DNA of 64,000 bases from contig NZ_CP091794.1 of the NCBI RefSeq assembly GCF_022024175.1, forward strand, positions 930,001-994,000, read 5' to 3'. The stretch comes from Prevotella communis (GTDB lineage Bacteria > Bacteroidota > Bacteroidia > Bacteroidales > Bacteroidaceae). Shown here in pieces: positions 9,640 to 18,227 of the stretch. How positions within the stretch are numbered: position 1 is the first letter of the stretch; every line of letters begins with the position of its first letter. Below the pieces are notes generated by a model. It searched no databases. It was not told where the DNA came from and saw only the letters and a list, made by a program, of their open reading frames with translations. The position numbers and the translations under genes are program-made.

Positions 9640-10512
9640 TTAACCAATAATCTTCTCATCCAACAATTCTTTGATCATTCCCTCGATATCAGCATCAGAA
9701 GCCGTCAAAGTCTTCGACTCCTTAGCCTGGAACACGATGTTCTTGATGGCCTTCACCTTGGTGGGTGAGCCATTCAAACCGCACTGGTTTACATCGCCGT
9801 CCACGTCGGCTACGCTCCACTGGTTCAGTGTGAGCTCAGGGCGCTCGTCGTACAGATAGTCGTATGGTGTACCCTCGGCAGGACGCTCCATAGGACAGGT
9901 GGCACGCTTGTACTTCATCACCAGCTTAGCGTTCTGGGGACGACAAGGAGCGGCACTTCCGTTAACAGTGATAACAACTGGCAGAGGAGCCTCTACAGTC
10001 TCCACACCACCGTCGATCACACGCTTGATAGTTGCCTTACCATCCTTCACTGAAAGAACCTCCTCTGCATAAGTCACCTGGTTGAGGCCCAACTTCTGAG
10101 CCACCTGAGGACCAACCTGAGCGGTATCACCATCGATAGCCTGACGACCACCAATCACGATGTCCACGTCGCCAATCTTCTTGATGGCTGTAGCCAATGC
10201 ATAAGATGTAGCGAGGGTATCAGCACCAGCGAAGAGACGGTCGGTCAGTAACCAACCAGTATCAGCGCCACGATAAAGTCCCTGACGGATAATCTCACCT
10301 GCACGTGGAGGACCCATCGTGAGGATTCCTACTGTTGAGCCTGGGTTCTGCTCCTTCAGGCGAAGGGCCTGCTCCAGGGCATTCAAATCTTCTGGATTGA
10401 AGATGGCGGGCAGGGCTGCACGGTTTACGGTGCCTTCAGCAGTCATTGCGTCCTTACCCACGTTACGGGTGTCTGGCACTTGCTTGGCCAGTACAACAAT
10501 TTTCAAAGCCAT
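9640..10512 (-). CDS. etfB: Electron transfer flavoprotein beta subunit
   Basis: A 290-residue ETF beta/FixA protein and first gene of the etfB-etfA-acd operon. Typical features are the start MALKIVVLAKQVPDT, GGRQAIDGDTAQVGPQVA (about 121-138) for the AMP/FAD-binding loop, and the C-terminal part that wraps the alpha subunit. Transcription starts at the promoter at 10572-10603. Confidence 0.93.
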   Translation of the reverse strand: MALKIVVLAKQVPDTRNVGKDAMTAEGTVNRAALPAIFNPEDLNALEQALRLKEQNPGSTVGILTMGPPRAGEIIRQGLYRGADTGWLLTDRLFAGADTLATSYALATAIKKIGDVDIVIGGRQAIDGDTAQVGPQVAQKLGLNQVTYAEEVLSVKDGKATIKRVIDGGVETVEAPLPVVITVNGSAAPCRPQNAKLVMKYKRATCPMERPAEGTPYDYLYDERPELTLNQWSVADVDGDVNQCGLNGSPTKVKAIKNIVFQAKESKTLTASDADIEGMIKELLDEKIIG

Positions 10513-10571
10513 AATATAAATAAATAATGTATTTTCGTTTTAAAACGGGTGATTTTTTTCAAAATCGACCG

Positions 10572-10603
10572 CAAAGGTACTATTTTTTACGCACACAGCC
10601 AAA
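10572..10603 (-). promoter_or_regulatory. Promoter of the etfBA-acd operon
   Basis: Minus strand: TTTG (10600-10603), 20-bp spacer, TACCTTTG (10572-10579), about 60 bp before the etfB ATG. Confidence 0.75.
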
Positions 10604-10607
10604 TATT

Positions 10608-10655
10608 ATGCACAAAAACCGTCGGTATGTGCACAATTTGGCCGTTTTGTGCAAG
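10608..10655. promoter_or_regulatory. Three TGTGCA/TGCACA sites upstream of the etf promoter
   Basis: TGCACA (10609-10614), TGTGCACA (10628-10635) and TTGTGCAA (10648-10655) recur about 20 bp apart, upstream of the etf -33 box. GCACAAAAACCG (10610-10621) and CGTTTTGTGC (10643-10652) also form an imperfect inverted repeat, which could instead terminate the DUF3987 gene. Confidence 0.4.
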
Positions 10656-10678
10656 GATTGTATCCTTTTCTGAAATAC

Positions 10679-12850
10679 TTACACCTGAATTTTCTGCCAG
10701 AGATTGGCATTGGTCTTCACCACGAGACCTTCTTTTACCCAGCGACAGATGATGGTCTTCACCACAGGCGACTCGTTATTGGCTAGGCGGAGGTTCATCA
10801 GGTCTTCCTTCGTAAACTCTTTGGGCAGCACATCCAGATAGCGGATATTTCCTTTTGAAGCCTGGGGGCTCACCGCATTATCGTGGAGGGCATCAATCTT
10901 GTTGCCATAGAGTTGCAACTGGTAGTGCAGACATCGTTCGGCATACCATACGGCGAACCTGATGGCGCGCTCCGTTTCCTGGCGACCTTCCAGCAGGTAG
11001 GCGATGATGCCGGCACGGAAACCATTGAGGGCAGCACGACGACGCAAGACGTCGAGTGAATAGCGCAATGTCTGCAGGTACTCCTGTCGCTTCTCTTCAT
11101 CCCACGCCTCGATGGCTTTGTTGATGAGAGGCAGTTCTATCTCGCCTTCCTCGTCCCTCAAGCAGAGGCACTGGCGCTTCACCTTCTCCTCATCCTCCTG
11201 ACTCCACGGCTTGAAATGAGGCATACGTGCGCCTACCATATCGGGCAGCAGCACAGGTGTCACTCGGCTCACTAGTCCACTTTCGGCGTCAGCAAAGAAA
11301 GCTCGGCATTTGTTGGGCGTACCGCACATCACCATATTGTAATAGAGGGTGACCTTGCCAGAGAATGAGTCCTTCGATATGCGATGCTGACCCCAGGGCT
11401 TGTTGTCGTAGGCCAGACGGAACAGGTCGTTCTTCTCTGTCCACGCGCCGCCCTTGTTGTTCTTCAGCACCGTCTCAATCTCAGGGGCATAGGTAAACAG
11501 ATGTTTGCCCTTGGCATAGAGAGCTCGTTCCAGAAAGGCCGACACACCGATGTTGGGCTCGATGATGCGAATCTGGGCACAGGGGTTCTCTACCTCCTCG
11601 CCGTTTTTCTTGGCCAACGAGTACTCAATCTCCTTCTGCCATTCCACCTCGTCCTGCTTGATGATAGGGTCCATCAGCAACTCAAACTCTGCGTCAACAA
11701 ACGACTTACCTGTGGCCTGAGGGGCTTCGATATCCACAATGAAGCTGGGAGAGTTCAGTTTCCCGTCGCGATACTTGGCGCGGATGCCTGTGGCCAGTGT
11801 GCCCAACATAGGCATTGCAGCCATCAGCGTGGCCTCACGGAACTCCTCTGGGGCATGGTCGCTGAGGTCCTGAAGGATGCCTGGTAATTCTGCATCGACA
11901 GGAGCTACAGTTGATTCATCACTCTCTGCCGAACCTGCTTCGCTGGCTGCTCCAAGCGACGAGAGCACCTCGTTCATCATTGATGGGATGCCCGCAGGAC
12001 GGGTGCTGCCTACGGCACTTTTGATGGTCGACTGCACCTCATGGTCCGACAAGCCCCAATGGGGGAGGATGGCGAACAACTTCTGTTCGTCGAAGTCACA
12101 GATGAAGCGCATGTATCGACTCATGGTGTAGAGCGCCATGTTGCGCTCGCCCTCAGCAGGCGCATCGCCATAACCCAGTTTCCAGAGTAGGGCCTGCACA
12201 ATGTTCTCGTAAGGGATGCCCTTGTAGTTCGAGCCCCCTAAGTTAGGGGGTTGGGGGTCTGAACAAGTTTCAGAGCCGTTTTCGTTCTTTTCTGTAAGAG
12301 GTGATTCCTCGTTCAGACCCCTGTTGTCCCCTAACTTAGGGGACGAAGGCTGTTCCTCAAACACTATTGGATCCAGCAACTTTACATACTTCTCGCTGAC
12401 CATGAAGCAACAGCGGGCCAGGTCGGTGACGTGCGAGTCGTAGCTGACACCCAGTCGGGAGGCCAGCTTCTGGATATCCTCCTCGATGGTGGCGCCTGGG
12501 GTACGCCAAGCCCAGATGTGGGTGCCGCCGCCTGCACTCTCGGCGAAATAGACGATACGATATTCCTCAATGAGGTTCTCGTCCTGCACCTTCTGCCAGA
12601 GTTGCTCCGTCAGTCCCTTCTCGTCGATGTCGAGGTAGAAGAGTCCTGAGGGCACTGCATCTTCAGCCTTGCGCGTACCATTGTTAAAACTCTGTGCAAG
12701 GGGAAGCCATACGGGCAGTTCCTTCTTGCGATCCAAACGGTTGTTCTGCTTCACGTCCTGAAGGATTTCCTCCACGTGATTCTTCGCCAGCAGTTGACGA
12801 TAAGCAGCCATGCTCGCCTTGCGAGGCTTGCCGCTAAATGATGATGCCAT
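10679..12850 (-). CDS. VirE-N/BT4734-like and DUF3987 protein (primase-helicase-like)
   Basis: About 725 residues. The N-terminal third resembles the BT4734/VirE-N domain of Bacteroidota (LFYLDIDEKG, GGGTHIWAWRTPG), which has a primase-polymerase-like fold. The C-terminal two thirds match DUF3987, with a P-loop-like EAPQATGKSFVDAEF. The longest frame begins at a GTG at 12877; the ATG at 12850 (MASSFSGKP) or 12859 is more likely. At 12232-12352 two inverted G/C-rich repeats add an in-frame linker (SSPKLGDNRGL to DPQPPNLGGSN). Such proteins are common in Bacteroidota chromosomes and elements; the exact function is unknown. Confidence 0.75.
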   Translation of the reverse strand: MASSFSGKPRKASMAAYRQLLAKNHVEEILQDVKQNNRLDRKKELPVWLPLAQSFNNGTRKAEDAVPSGLFYLDIDEKGLTEQLWQKVQDENLIEEYRIVYFAESAGGGTHIWAWRTPGATIEEDIQKLASRLGVSYDSHVTDLARCCFMVSEKYVKLLDPIVFEEQPSSPKLGDNRGLNEESPLTEKNENGSETCSDPQPPNLGGSNYKGIPYENIVQALLWKLGYGDAPAEGERNMALYTMSRYMRFICDFDEQKLFAILPHWGLSDHEVQSTIKSAVGSTRPAGIPSMMNEVLSSLGAASEAGSAESDESTVAPVDAELPGILQDLSDHAPEEFREATLMAAMPMLGTLATGIRAKYRDGKLNSPSFIVDIEAPQATGKSFVDAEFELLMDPIIKQDEVEWQKEIEYSLAKKNGEEVENPCAQIRIIEPNIGVSAFLERALYAKGKHLFTYAPEIETVLKNNKGGAWTEKNDLFRLAYDNKPWGQHRISKDSFSGKVTLYYNMVMCGTPNKCRAFFADAESGLVSRVTPVLLPDMVGARMPHFKPWSQEDEEKVKRQCLCLRDEEGEIELPLINKAIEAWDEEKRQEYLQTLRYSLDVLRRRAALNGFRAGIIAYLLEGRQETERAIRFAVWYAERCLHYQLQLYGNKIDALHDNAVSPQASKGNIRYLDVLPKEFTKEDLMNLRLANNESPVVKTIICRWVKEGLVVKTNANLWQKIQV
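12232..12352. repeat. Pair of inverted G/C-rich repeats inside the DUF3987 gene
   Basis: CCCCTAAGTTAGGGG at the left and CCCCTAACTTAGGGG at the right, each nearly self-palindromic, each adjoined by GGGGTCTG or CAGACCCC. Together they form one larger inverted repeat, in frame, in a linker between the two domains. Confidence 0.7.
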
Positions 12851-12912
12851 TTGTATCATAGCGGCGGCAAAGGTCACAAGGGGTTTTGCACCTTAAAAGT
12901 GGGATGTTTCCG

Positions 12913-14376
12913 CTAAGAGTGCAATTGTTTCATGGGATGTGCTAACCGGTTGTATTTCTGGTAGATAGCGTTGAAAATATTTTGTATATCCTGTGCTTCT
13001 CCGCCCATACCTTCCTGAATATTCTTTCTGAACGTGCCCACAGAGGGCTTCTCAGTCAGTTTTTCGGCCAAATCACCATCGGAATGGGTGCCGAAGACTG
13101 CACTTTTTTTCATTTCTCCCACCAGGTGACAGAAGAAACGTGCAGTAAACAGGTTGTTGTGGGGACTTTTGCGTGTCACTTTCAGGTGGGCAAAGATGTT
13201 TTCGTCTTGAATCAGTTCCTGCCACATCGCTTCATAATGGGGATACCAGGCTTTATCTACCAGATTATCCAGTTGACGGGCTGCCTCCATCACGGCGTCG
13301 CCTACGCGCTGCAGGTCGTCCATCACCAGTTGCTCGTCGCCAAACTTACTGGTGGGATCCAACTCTCTGGCAATCTCCGACAGGGTGGCCAGATGGAAAA
13401 TGAAGTGGCGCAGGGTGTCGTCGTCGAGGTGGGTATCCAGAAAGGCTTCATCAAAGGCCTCGCGGTCTGTGGTCCATTTGGCAAACAGTCCGCCGGGTAT
13501 CTGTCCCAATGCTGCACGCTCCTTGGTGCGCTGGGCTGTCATGATATCGCACCATGAACTGCTGTCGCTGACCACGCGGAGTGTCTCGCGATGCTCTTTC
13601 CAATAGTTCCACCATGTGTTGCTTTCGCGTACCCGCATGAGTACCTTATTAAATAGATGGGCCATAGCCTTGCTGTCGGTACGGCGTTGCTGAATCATGC
13701 TGACCGTCATACTTGGCAGTATCTGCAGTATAAACAGTTCCAGCAACATCATCTGCAGACTTTCGCTCATCCTGCTGTCGAGTGTTTCCATGACCTGACG
13801 CATGTCCTGAACAAGATTGGTGGTTTTATCCATTTTCTGTATCTCGCTGTCTATGTCGGTGGTCTGGACAACTTGTAGCATCGTCAGCAGTTCATCTGGC
13901 TTCATGTGCTGGGCAAGTGCGCTGACGATATGCTGTGTGGGTGAAAACTGCTGTCGGGCGGCCTTCTGCTGTTCTGTGGGCAATGTCATGGGTTGTGTCA
14001 GCATCATGGTCACTACGTCGAAGAACGGTGACTCTTGTTCTTTAGCCGGTTCTGCGCCCGACAGTTGTTGCTCCAGCGTTATCACCGACTGACGTAAGCT
14101 GGCGTTCGATACGGTTTTCTCAATGCGCTCCAGATACTCAGAAACGAGTAGCGCTGAGGGTGTCGCGTTCAGTTCCAGCAGTGCTGTCGTCGCACGTTGC
14201 ATGCGCACCAGGGCTGCATAGATCTCTGCCTCTATGCAGGTGTCCATCCCGTCTGTTATTTCCTGGGCCAGTGTGCTGAGTCTTTGTGTGGCCACTTCCC
14301 AATGGCGGCATATGAGGGTGGTCAGTTGTTCTGCTTGTTCGTCGTCAACGATTTTCTTGATTTCTTCTGTAGTCAT
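12913..14376 (-). CDS. Protein of unknown function, next to the DUF3987 gene
   Basis: A 487-residue soluble, helix-rich, acidic protein with no recognised catalytic motif. The C-terminal part (ARFFCHLVGEMKKSAVFG, then KNIQEGMGGEAQDIQNIFN) looks like a conserved block. It ends 36-63 bp before the likely DUF3987 start on the same strand, so the two are probably co-transcribed. Its upstream region carries a 30-bp inverted repeat. I do not recognise the family with certainty. Confidence 0.65.
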   Translation of the reverse strand: MTTEEIKKIVDDEQAEQLTTLICRHWEVATQRLSTLAQEITDGMDTCIEAEIYAALVRMQRATTALLELNATPSALLVSEYLERIEKTVSNASLRQSVITLEQQLSGAEPAKEQESPFFDVVTMMLTQPMTLPTEQQKAARQQFSPTQHIVSALAQHMKPDELLTMLQVVQTTDIDSEIQKMDKTTNLVQDMRQVMETLDSRMSESLQMMLLELFILQILPSMTVSMIQQRRTDSKAMAHLFNKVLMRVRESNTWWNYWKEHRETLRVVSDSSSWCDIMTAQRTKERAALGQIPGGLFAKWTTDREAFDEAFLDTHLDDDTLRHFIFHLATLSEIARELDPTSKFGDEQLVMDDLQRVGDAVMEAARQLDNLVDKAWYPHYEAMWQELIQDENIFAHLKVTRKSPHNNLFTARFFCHLVGEMKKSAVFGTHSDGDLAEKLTEKPSVGTFRKNIQEGMGGEAQDIQNIFNAIYQKYNRLAHPMKQLHS

Positions 14377-14390
14377 ATCTTGTCTTCATC

Positions 14391-14538
14391 GGTTACGGTT
14401 ACAACTGTAACCATGTAACCATTTTGTTGTTCTGGTTGTTGATGATTGTTTGTAAGATGTTGTATAATAGTATGTTACAATGTTTTTTAGATTGCTTTTG
14501 TCCTCTGCGGTTACATGGTTACAGCTGTAACCGTAACC
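14391..14538. repeat. 30-bp inverted repeat with internal palindromes (GGTTAC family)
   Basis: Arms at 14391-14420 and 14509-14538 are reverse complements with one mismatch, separated by 88 bp. Each arm contains a 16-bp palindrome, GGTTACARCTGTAACC, plus an extra GTTAC half site. It lies directly upstream of the unknown 487-residue gene and could be an operator pair, an origin-like site or a small mobile element. Confidence 0.8.
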
Positions 14539-14640
14539 GCTTTCGCTGATTTGTATTAGTTGTAACAAGGGGCAGGATTAGTTCTTGCAGGGGATAATCC
14601 GTAGGGTAGGAGGGAGAGAAACGTCTGCTTTCTATCATTT

Positions 14641-14706
14641 GCCTATACCCAAACGACTGTGCGCCTGTAGTCAAATGACTGTGCGCCTATACCCGATTTG
14701 AATCGC
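14641..14706. repeat. Three 22-bp direct repeats (iteron-like)
   Basis: Three contiguous 22-bp units start at 14641, 14663 and 14685, each opening GCCTRTA and ending in C. Units 1 and 2 share the ACTGTGC end; units 1 and 3 share GCCTATACCC. Size, tandem layout and position beside a primase-like gene and an HU-like gene resemble iterons. Confidence 0.7.
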
Positions 14707-14742
14707 AGAATTTTTGTGTGATGCTCCTAAAGCCCTCTGCCA

Positions 14743-15366
14743 TCATATCTCAGTATAGATGTGCTCCTTGCCACGAGGTGTCATCAGCAGTTTAGGATTG
14801 TCGCCCTTGGTCCACTCGTTCAGTTGCTTGCGGGCAGAATAGAGCGTCAGTCCTGAAGCACGTGAGAAGATGCCGGCGGTAATGTAGCCGTGATGTCGCT
14901 GTATGCAGTCTCGCATCACCTGCTCCAACTTCTCTTTGTCGGCCAGAATCTCCTGTGTATCTGCATTTTGCCATCGACGGAATCCGTCCATCCACTTCTG
15001 TATTTCCCTGTCCCACAGCTTGCCGGGGTTATACTCCACGCCTTCCAGTCTGACGTCGCGGTCTTTCACCTCACTGGCGTCTGTCACCTGTTTGGTCAGC
15101 GACAATTTTGGGGCAAACGAGCCTATGGGTGTCTCAATGCGGTAGCCCTCAGCCAGAAAGCGACCTGCCACTCGGATGAAAGCATCGAAGGCACGGCTCA
15201 GCTCGCCGTATCGCAAGGCATTGTAGTCCTCGCACTTCTCTTCCAGCTCCTTCATCGTCAGTTTCTGTCCGCTCTTCGGACGCACATATACCAGGTTCTT
15301 CCCGTCCTCGCCCTTCACTGGCGTTGGGTGAACCTCATACCACATTCCACTATTTTTCCTTGGCAT
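14743..15366 (-). CDS. HU-like DNA-binding protein (Bacteroidota HU-HIG type)
   Basis: Histone-like protein of about 207 residues from the ATG at 15366 (MPRKNSGMWYEVHP). Residues about 20-110 resemble the Bacteroidota HU-like domain (VRPKSGQKLTMKELEE, DAFIRVAGRFLAEGYRIETPIGSF); the C-terminus (about 140-207) looks like a winged-helix-type segment. An upstream in-frame ATG at 15420 is rejected because the promoter -7 box (15390-15397) lies downstream of it. The iteron-like repeats lie just beyond its stop codon. Confidence 0.75.
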   Translation of the reverse strand: MPRKNSGMWYEVHPTPVKGEDGKNLVYVRPKSGQKLTMKELEEKCEDYNALRYGELSRAFDAFIRVAGRFLAEGYRIETPIGSFAPKLSLTKQVTDASEVKDRDVRLEGVEYNPGKLWDREIQKWMDGFRRWQNADTQEILADKEKLEQVMRDCIQRHHGYITAGIFSRASGLTLYSARKQLNEWTKGDNPKLLMTPRGKEHIYTEI

Positions 15367-15389
15367 AAACAATCTTTTTTTTGTGACTA

Positions 15390-15420
15390 CAAAGGTACTC
15401 ATTTTTATGGTGAAAAACAA
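15390..15420 (-). promoter_or_regulatory. Promoter of the HU-like gene
   Basis: Minus strand: TTG (15418-15420), 20-bp spacer, TACCTTTG (15390-15397), giving a leader of about 20 nt to the ATG at 15366. It fixes the start choice. Confidence 0.7.
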
Positions 15421-15498
15421 GTTTTCTTCAAAATAATTTCTCGAAAAAGCATATGATAGAGAAAAAGTGGATGTGGTAAACTTGACGAATGGTACGCA

Positions 15499-15597
15499 TT
15501 GAGATTTTTGGCATATATAAAGCGCGTCTCTTTGAGGATTTCGGCACTTTTTAGAAGAAAACCTTTGAGATTTTCGGCATTTTTTATGACGCAGGGA
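15499..15597. repeat. Three 33-bp-period repeats with TTGAGATTTTCGGCA core
   Basis: The core TTGAG(A/G)(T/A)TTT(T/C)GGCA recurs with its first G at 15501, 15534 and 15567, exactly 33 bp apart, each with a variable 12-bp part. The last unit runs into the GGGACAG repeat at 15588. Related TTGAG motifs occur near 17889, 17923, 23376 and 23398. Confidence 0.65.
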
Positions 15598-15650
15598 CAG
15601 GTGTATGACACAAGCAAAGTAGAAATGACAGATACCAGTCCCCAGGCGTC
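15588..15650. repeat. GGGACAGG palindromic repeat, copy A
   Basis: A 63-bp element with imperfect inverted ends, GACGCAGGGACAGG and CCAGTCCCCAGGCGTC. Its first 46-48 bp recur almost exactly at 23476-23521. The right end overlaps the stop codon of the AbiEii gene. Confidence 0.75.
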
Positions 15651-16575
15651 ATTTATTGAGATTGAAATTAAAGAGATTTCTTAGTTTCTCCGCTTCTTCC
15701 TGCAACTTCTGCGGATTCTGCTTGCCGAGTTTCTTCAGATTAAGAAGTTTCCATTGTACAGATGGATAATCCTTGAAATACTCAAATTCGTATCCATCCC
15801 ACTCTGGCTGGCCAGATTCGAAACTGATAAGGAACTCCTTATCCACTTCAGTCATCAACGACTTTACATCATTTATGAGTTTTGCACGGGTATCTTCAAA
15901 CTCTTCGTATGTAAATGGAATATCTGTCATTCCTGCAAACTGGTTTTCCATTGCTTCTCGCTGGTCAATCAGGCGTGGAGCAAATGACTCATGGATCGGT
16001 CTGTCGCTACCAAGTAAGCAGAAGATGAGTCCCTCGCGGCAATCGCCCAGTGGAATATCCATATACTTAACATCAAACAAATCGCGAGGATGTTGGCGTG
16101 AGAGTGCTGCTGCAATCTTGCCTCCATATAATTGTGTCGTCGGAACAACATTTGCCTCACAAAAGAGAGAAAACTCTTCCTGTGCCTTCTCGCTCAATGG
16201 TATAGTTTGTACCTCGCCTCCTACAATACCTCTCTTGGTCTGGTTAACCTCTATCTTCACCTGCTTACCTCGATATTCGCACAACAGTTTGCAGGTACTG
16301 AAGTTTGGAACGATGTGCATTCCTTTGAATGCTTTCTTTGCCTTATCTGCAATGGTTTTTAGATGCAAATTGATGTCATCCAAACTTGTCTGACGGTCAG
16401 ACAATGGAATATAGGTTAGATCAATATCTACAGAATAACGTGGCAAATCTTTCAAGAAAAGATTGATGGCTGTACCACCATGTATTGCAAACACATTCTC
16501 TTCCATCACAATCGGAATGAGACGGAGCAGCAGCTCAACCTTCTGAGCGTAAACACTTGATCTTATATCATTCAT
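15649..16575 (-). CDS. AbiEii-type nucleotidyltransferase toxin
   Basis: Toxin half of a type IV AbiE toxin-antitoxin or abortive phage-infection pair. About 308 residues from the ATG at 16575 (the longer frame uses TTG at 16584). The nucleotidyltransferase motif is intact: HGGTAINLF at about 32-40 and the DxD pair Asp50/Asp52 in SVDIDLTYIPL. AbiEii-family toxins add nucleotides to tRNA or other RNA. The start overlaps the end of the AbiEi gene by 8 nt, indicating coupled translation. The stop codon sits in a GGGACAGG repeat. Confidence 0.88.
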   Translation of the reverse strand: MNDIRSSVYAQKVELLLRLIPIVMEENVFAIHGGTAINLFLKDLPRYSVDIDLTYIPLSDRQTSLDDINLHLKTIADKAKKAFKGMHIVPNFSTCKLLCEYRGKQVKIEVNQTKRGIVGGEVQTIPLSEKAQEEFSLFCEANVVPTTQLYGGKIAAALSRQHPRDLFDVKYMDIPLGDCREGLIFCLLGSDRPIHESFAPRLIDQREAMENQFAGMTDIPFTYEEFEDTRAKLINDVKSLMTEVDKEFLISFESGQPEWDGYEFEYFKDYPSVQWKLLNLKKLGKQNPQKLQEEAEKLRNLFNFNLNK

Positions 16576-17329
16576 ATTCTGCAAGTTCTTTTGAGATTGT
16601 CATATTATACTTATTGATGTACTTTCCTATTGGCGTGATCATAAACCTGGATGTACCAAGATTGACATTTTCCAGTTTCAAAGCCTTATACCAGGAGTGG
16701 CCAGCTTTTTCTGCCATATAGAGGAACAGTCGTTTCACTTTCTGGGAAGTGCATACCTCCAACAATGCCTGAACTATCTTTGGTCGAAGAGTTGTCAAAC
16801 CCTCCATAATATAATAGATATCAAGCAAAGATGATGATGCATCCGGCAAGTTCAGACACTCCAATATGGCACGCTCTGGAGATGACACTAGCAAATCATG
16901 CTGATTGATAGTCATAGTTTCAACACCCAACAGTTCATCACCCAAGAAAGAGGTAGTCATGTATTTTATAGTCATATCCCACTCCTCTTTTAGTAACCAC
17001 AAAGGTAACTTATTGCTTTTGTCTGTAAACAAATAAGCCTTAGGCTTCCCCATTGACAGGTAATGAGAGTATCCTCGAAGTTCCAATGCCGTATATGCAC
17101 CTACATTGCAACTCTTGCTAAGTTGCGTGTTGTATGACGATATAGCAGCAAATAGACTTGGTTCTGTTCCATGTATCTTATAAACTCCCTTCGATATACG
17201 GTCAAGCCATCCGCTTTTCATATAAGCATACTGACCACGAGCATCCAAGCCTTGACTTGAAAGCCACGAACCAAACAGGACCGACTCATTGGGTGCTGCT
17301 TCTAATATTTGCTGTATTTTTGTTGCCAT
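16568..17329 (-). CDS. AbiEi-type antitoxin/transcriptional regulator
   Basis: Antitoxin half of the AbiE pair, about 253 residues from ATG 17329 (MATKIQQILEAAPNESVLFG). The N-terminal 50 residues form a winged-helix-like region that would bind the operon promoter. The rest, with SSPERAILECLNLPDASSSLLDIYYIMEGL, matches the AbiEi C-terminal domain. A start at 17356 is possible, but the promoter -7 box at 17367-17374 would then leave almost no leader. First gene of the operon; likely autoregulated, as known for AbiE. Confidence 0.85.
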   Translation of the reverse strand: MATKIQQILEAAPNESVLFGSWLSSQGLDARGQYAYMKSGWLDRISKGVYKIHGTEPSLFAAISSYNTQLSKSCNVGAYTALELRGYSHYLSMGKPKAYLFTDKSNKLPLWLLKEEWDMTIKYMTTSFLGDELLGVETMTINQHDLLVSSPERAILECLNLPDASSSLLDIYYIMEGLTTLRPKIVQALLEVCTSQKVKRLFLYMAEKAGHSWYKALKLENVNLGTSRFMITPIGKYINKYNMTISKELAEYE

Positions 17330-17366
17330 CTTCGTTAATTTTGTGAATACCAGCATAAATTTATTG

Positions 17367-17398
17367 CAAATATAGCTTTTTTATTTTGTTCAACCAAA
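17367..17398 (-). promoter_or_regulatory. Promoter of the abiE operon
   Basis: Minus strand: TTTG (17395-17398), 20-bp spacer, TATATTTG (17367-17374), about 35 bp before the AbiEi ATG. Confidence 0.7.
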
Positions 17399-18118
17399 CA
17401 TTTTCCTCAAATAACGGCGATTTTTATAGAAATTTATTCTCAAATTCGCGTTTTTAGTGAATTTGGAAGTAAAAAACGTGCAAAAACTATAAGCAGAGAT
17501 ACAATTGCCATCAAAATAAAAAAGGGCGATAGTACGAATCAATTTCTGGGCTTGGTTTAGTTTATCGCCATATTAAATATCCATAACCTAAACTAAACCA
17601 TTTATCTTCCAACTACTATTGATGTCATGCCGAATGGTCAAGATCAAAGATTAGAAGAAAAGGAATAACACATTATAGGCTAAGACAAATGAGAACCAAC
17701 ACTTTTTAACAACACGATTTTGAGCTTAAAAAAACTTCGATTTTTAGTCAAATTACAAAGATATACAAAGAACTGCAAAGATAAATGTACCTAAAGGGAC
17801 AGAATTTGATTCCTCTCACTTGACAAGAAGTCAAACACCTGTCCCCATGATCTTTTCGAAAAAGCATATAATCTCCATTGGCAAAAATCTCAAAAAGGTG
17901 TATAATGTGAGGGTTCAAAAATCTCAAAAAAGTGCATGGCGCTTCTGAAAGAAAGTGACCAGATTGCAAATCTAAGGGATGCTGAAGTGTTTTTTGTTTC
18001 TGACAGACTAGTCCGAAAATCTTCTAGTTTCCCGATGCAAATATAATGCTTTTTGAAAATTATGCATTATTTTCTGCAAAATTCTTATATAAACTGCCCT
18101 TGTTTGACGATTATTTAC
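17399..18118. other. Gene-free AT-rich stretch
   Basis: About 720 bp with no convincing gene on either strand. It holds a GGGACAG/CTGTCCC repeat (17796-17846), two TTGAGATTTTT motifs on the minus strand (around 17889 and 17923, 34 bp apart), and otherwise AT-rich sequence. A 73-codon minus-strand frame at 17748-17969 overlaps these repeats and is not believed to be a gene. Confidence 0.6.
17796..17846. repeat. GGGACAGG palindromic repeat, copy B
   Basis: GGGACAG (17796-17802) and CACCTGTCCCC (17836-17846) form inverted ends of a 51-bp element like copy A; the inner sequence TTGACAAGAAGTCAA is itself palindromic. Confidence 0.6.
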
Positions 18119-18155
18119 TATCTTTGCAACGGTATCATGTTATGATACATGATAC
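18119..18155 (+). promoter_or_regulatory. Promoter and palindromic operator of the methyltransferase/nuclease pair
   Basis: TATCTTTG (18119-18126) is a good -7 box; the nearest TTG upstream is 16 bp away, shorter than usual. Right behind it GTATCAT-GTT-ATGATAC (18132-18148) is a perfect 7-bp-arm palindrome, followed by a second ATGATAC (18149-18155). The position at the transcription start suggests a repressor site. Confidence 0.65.
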
Positions 18156-18227
18156 TAGGCGATACATAGGTATCTGCCGAAATGATTTTTGAGGGAAATT
18201 AGCAACATTTGCTATTTATTCGAAAGA

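Noticed and set aside
15499..15597. CRISPR-like array (33-bp period)
   Set aside because: Only three units, the repeat part is degenerate, spacers are 12 bp and no cas gene is present.
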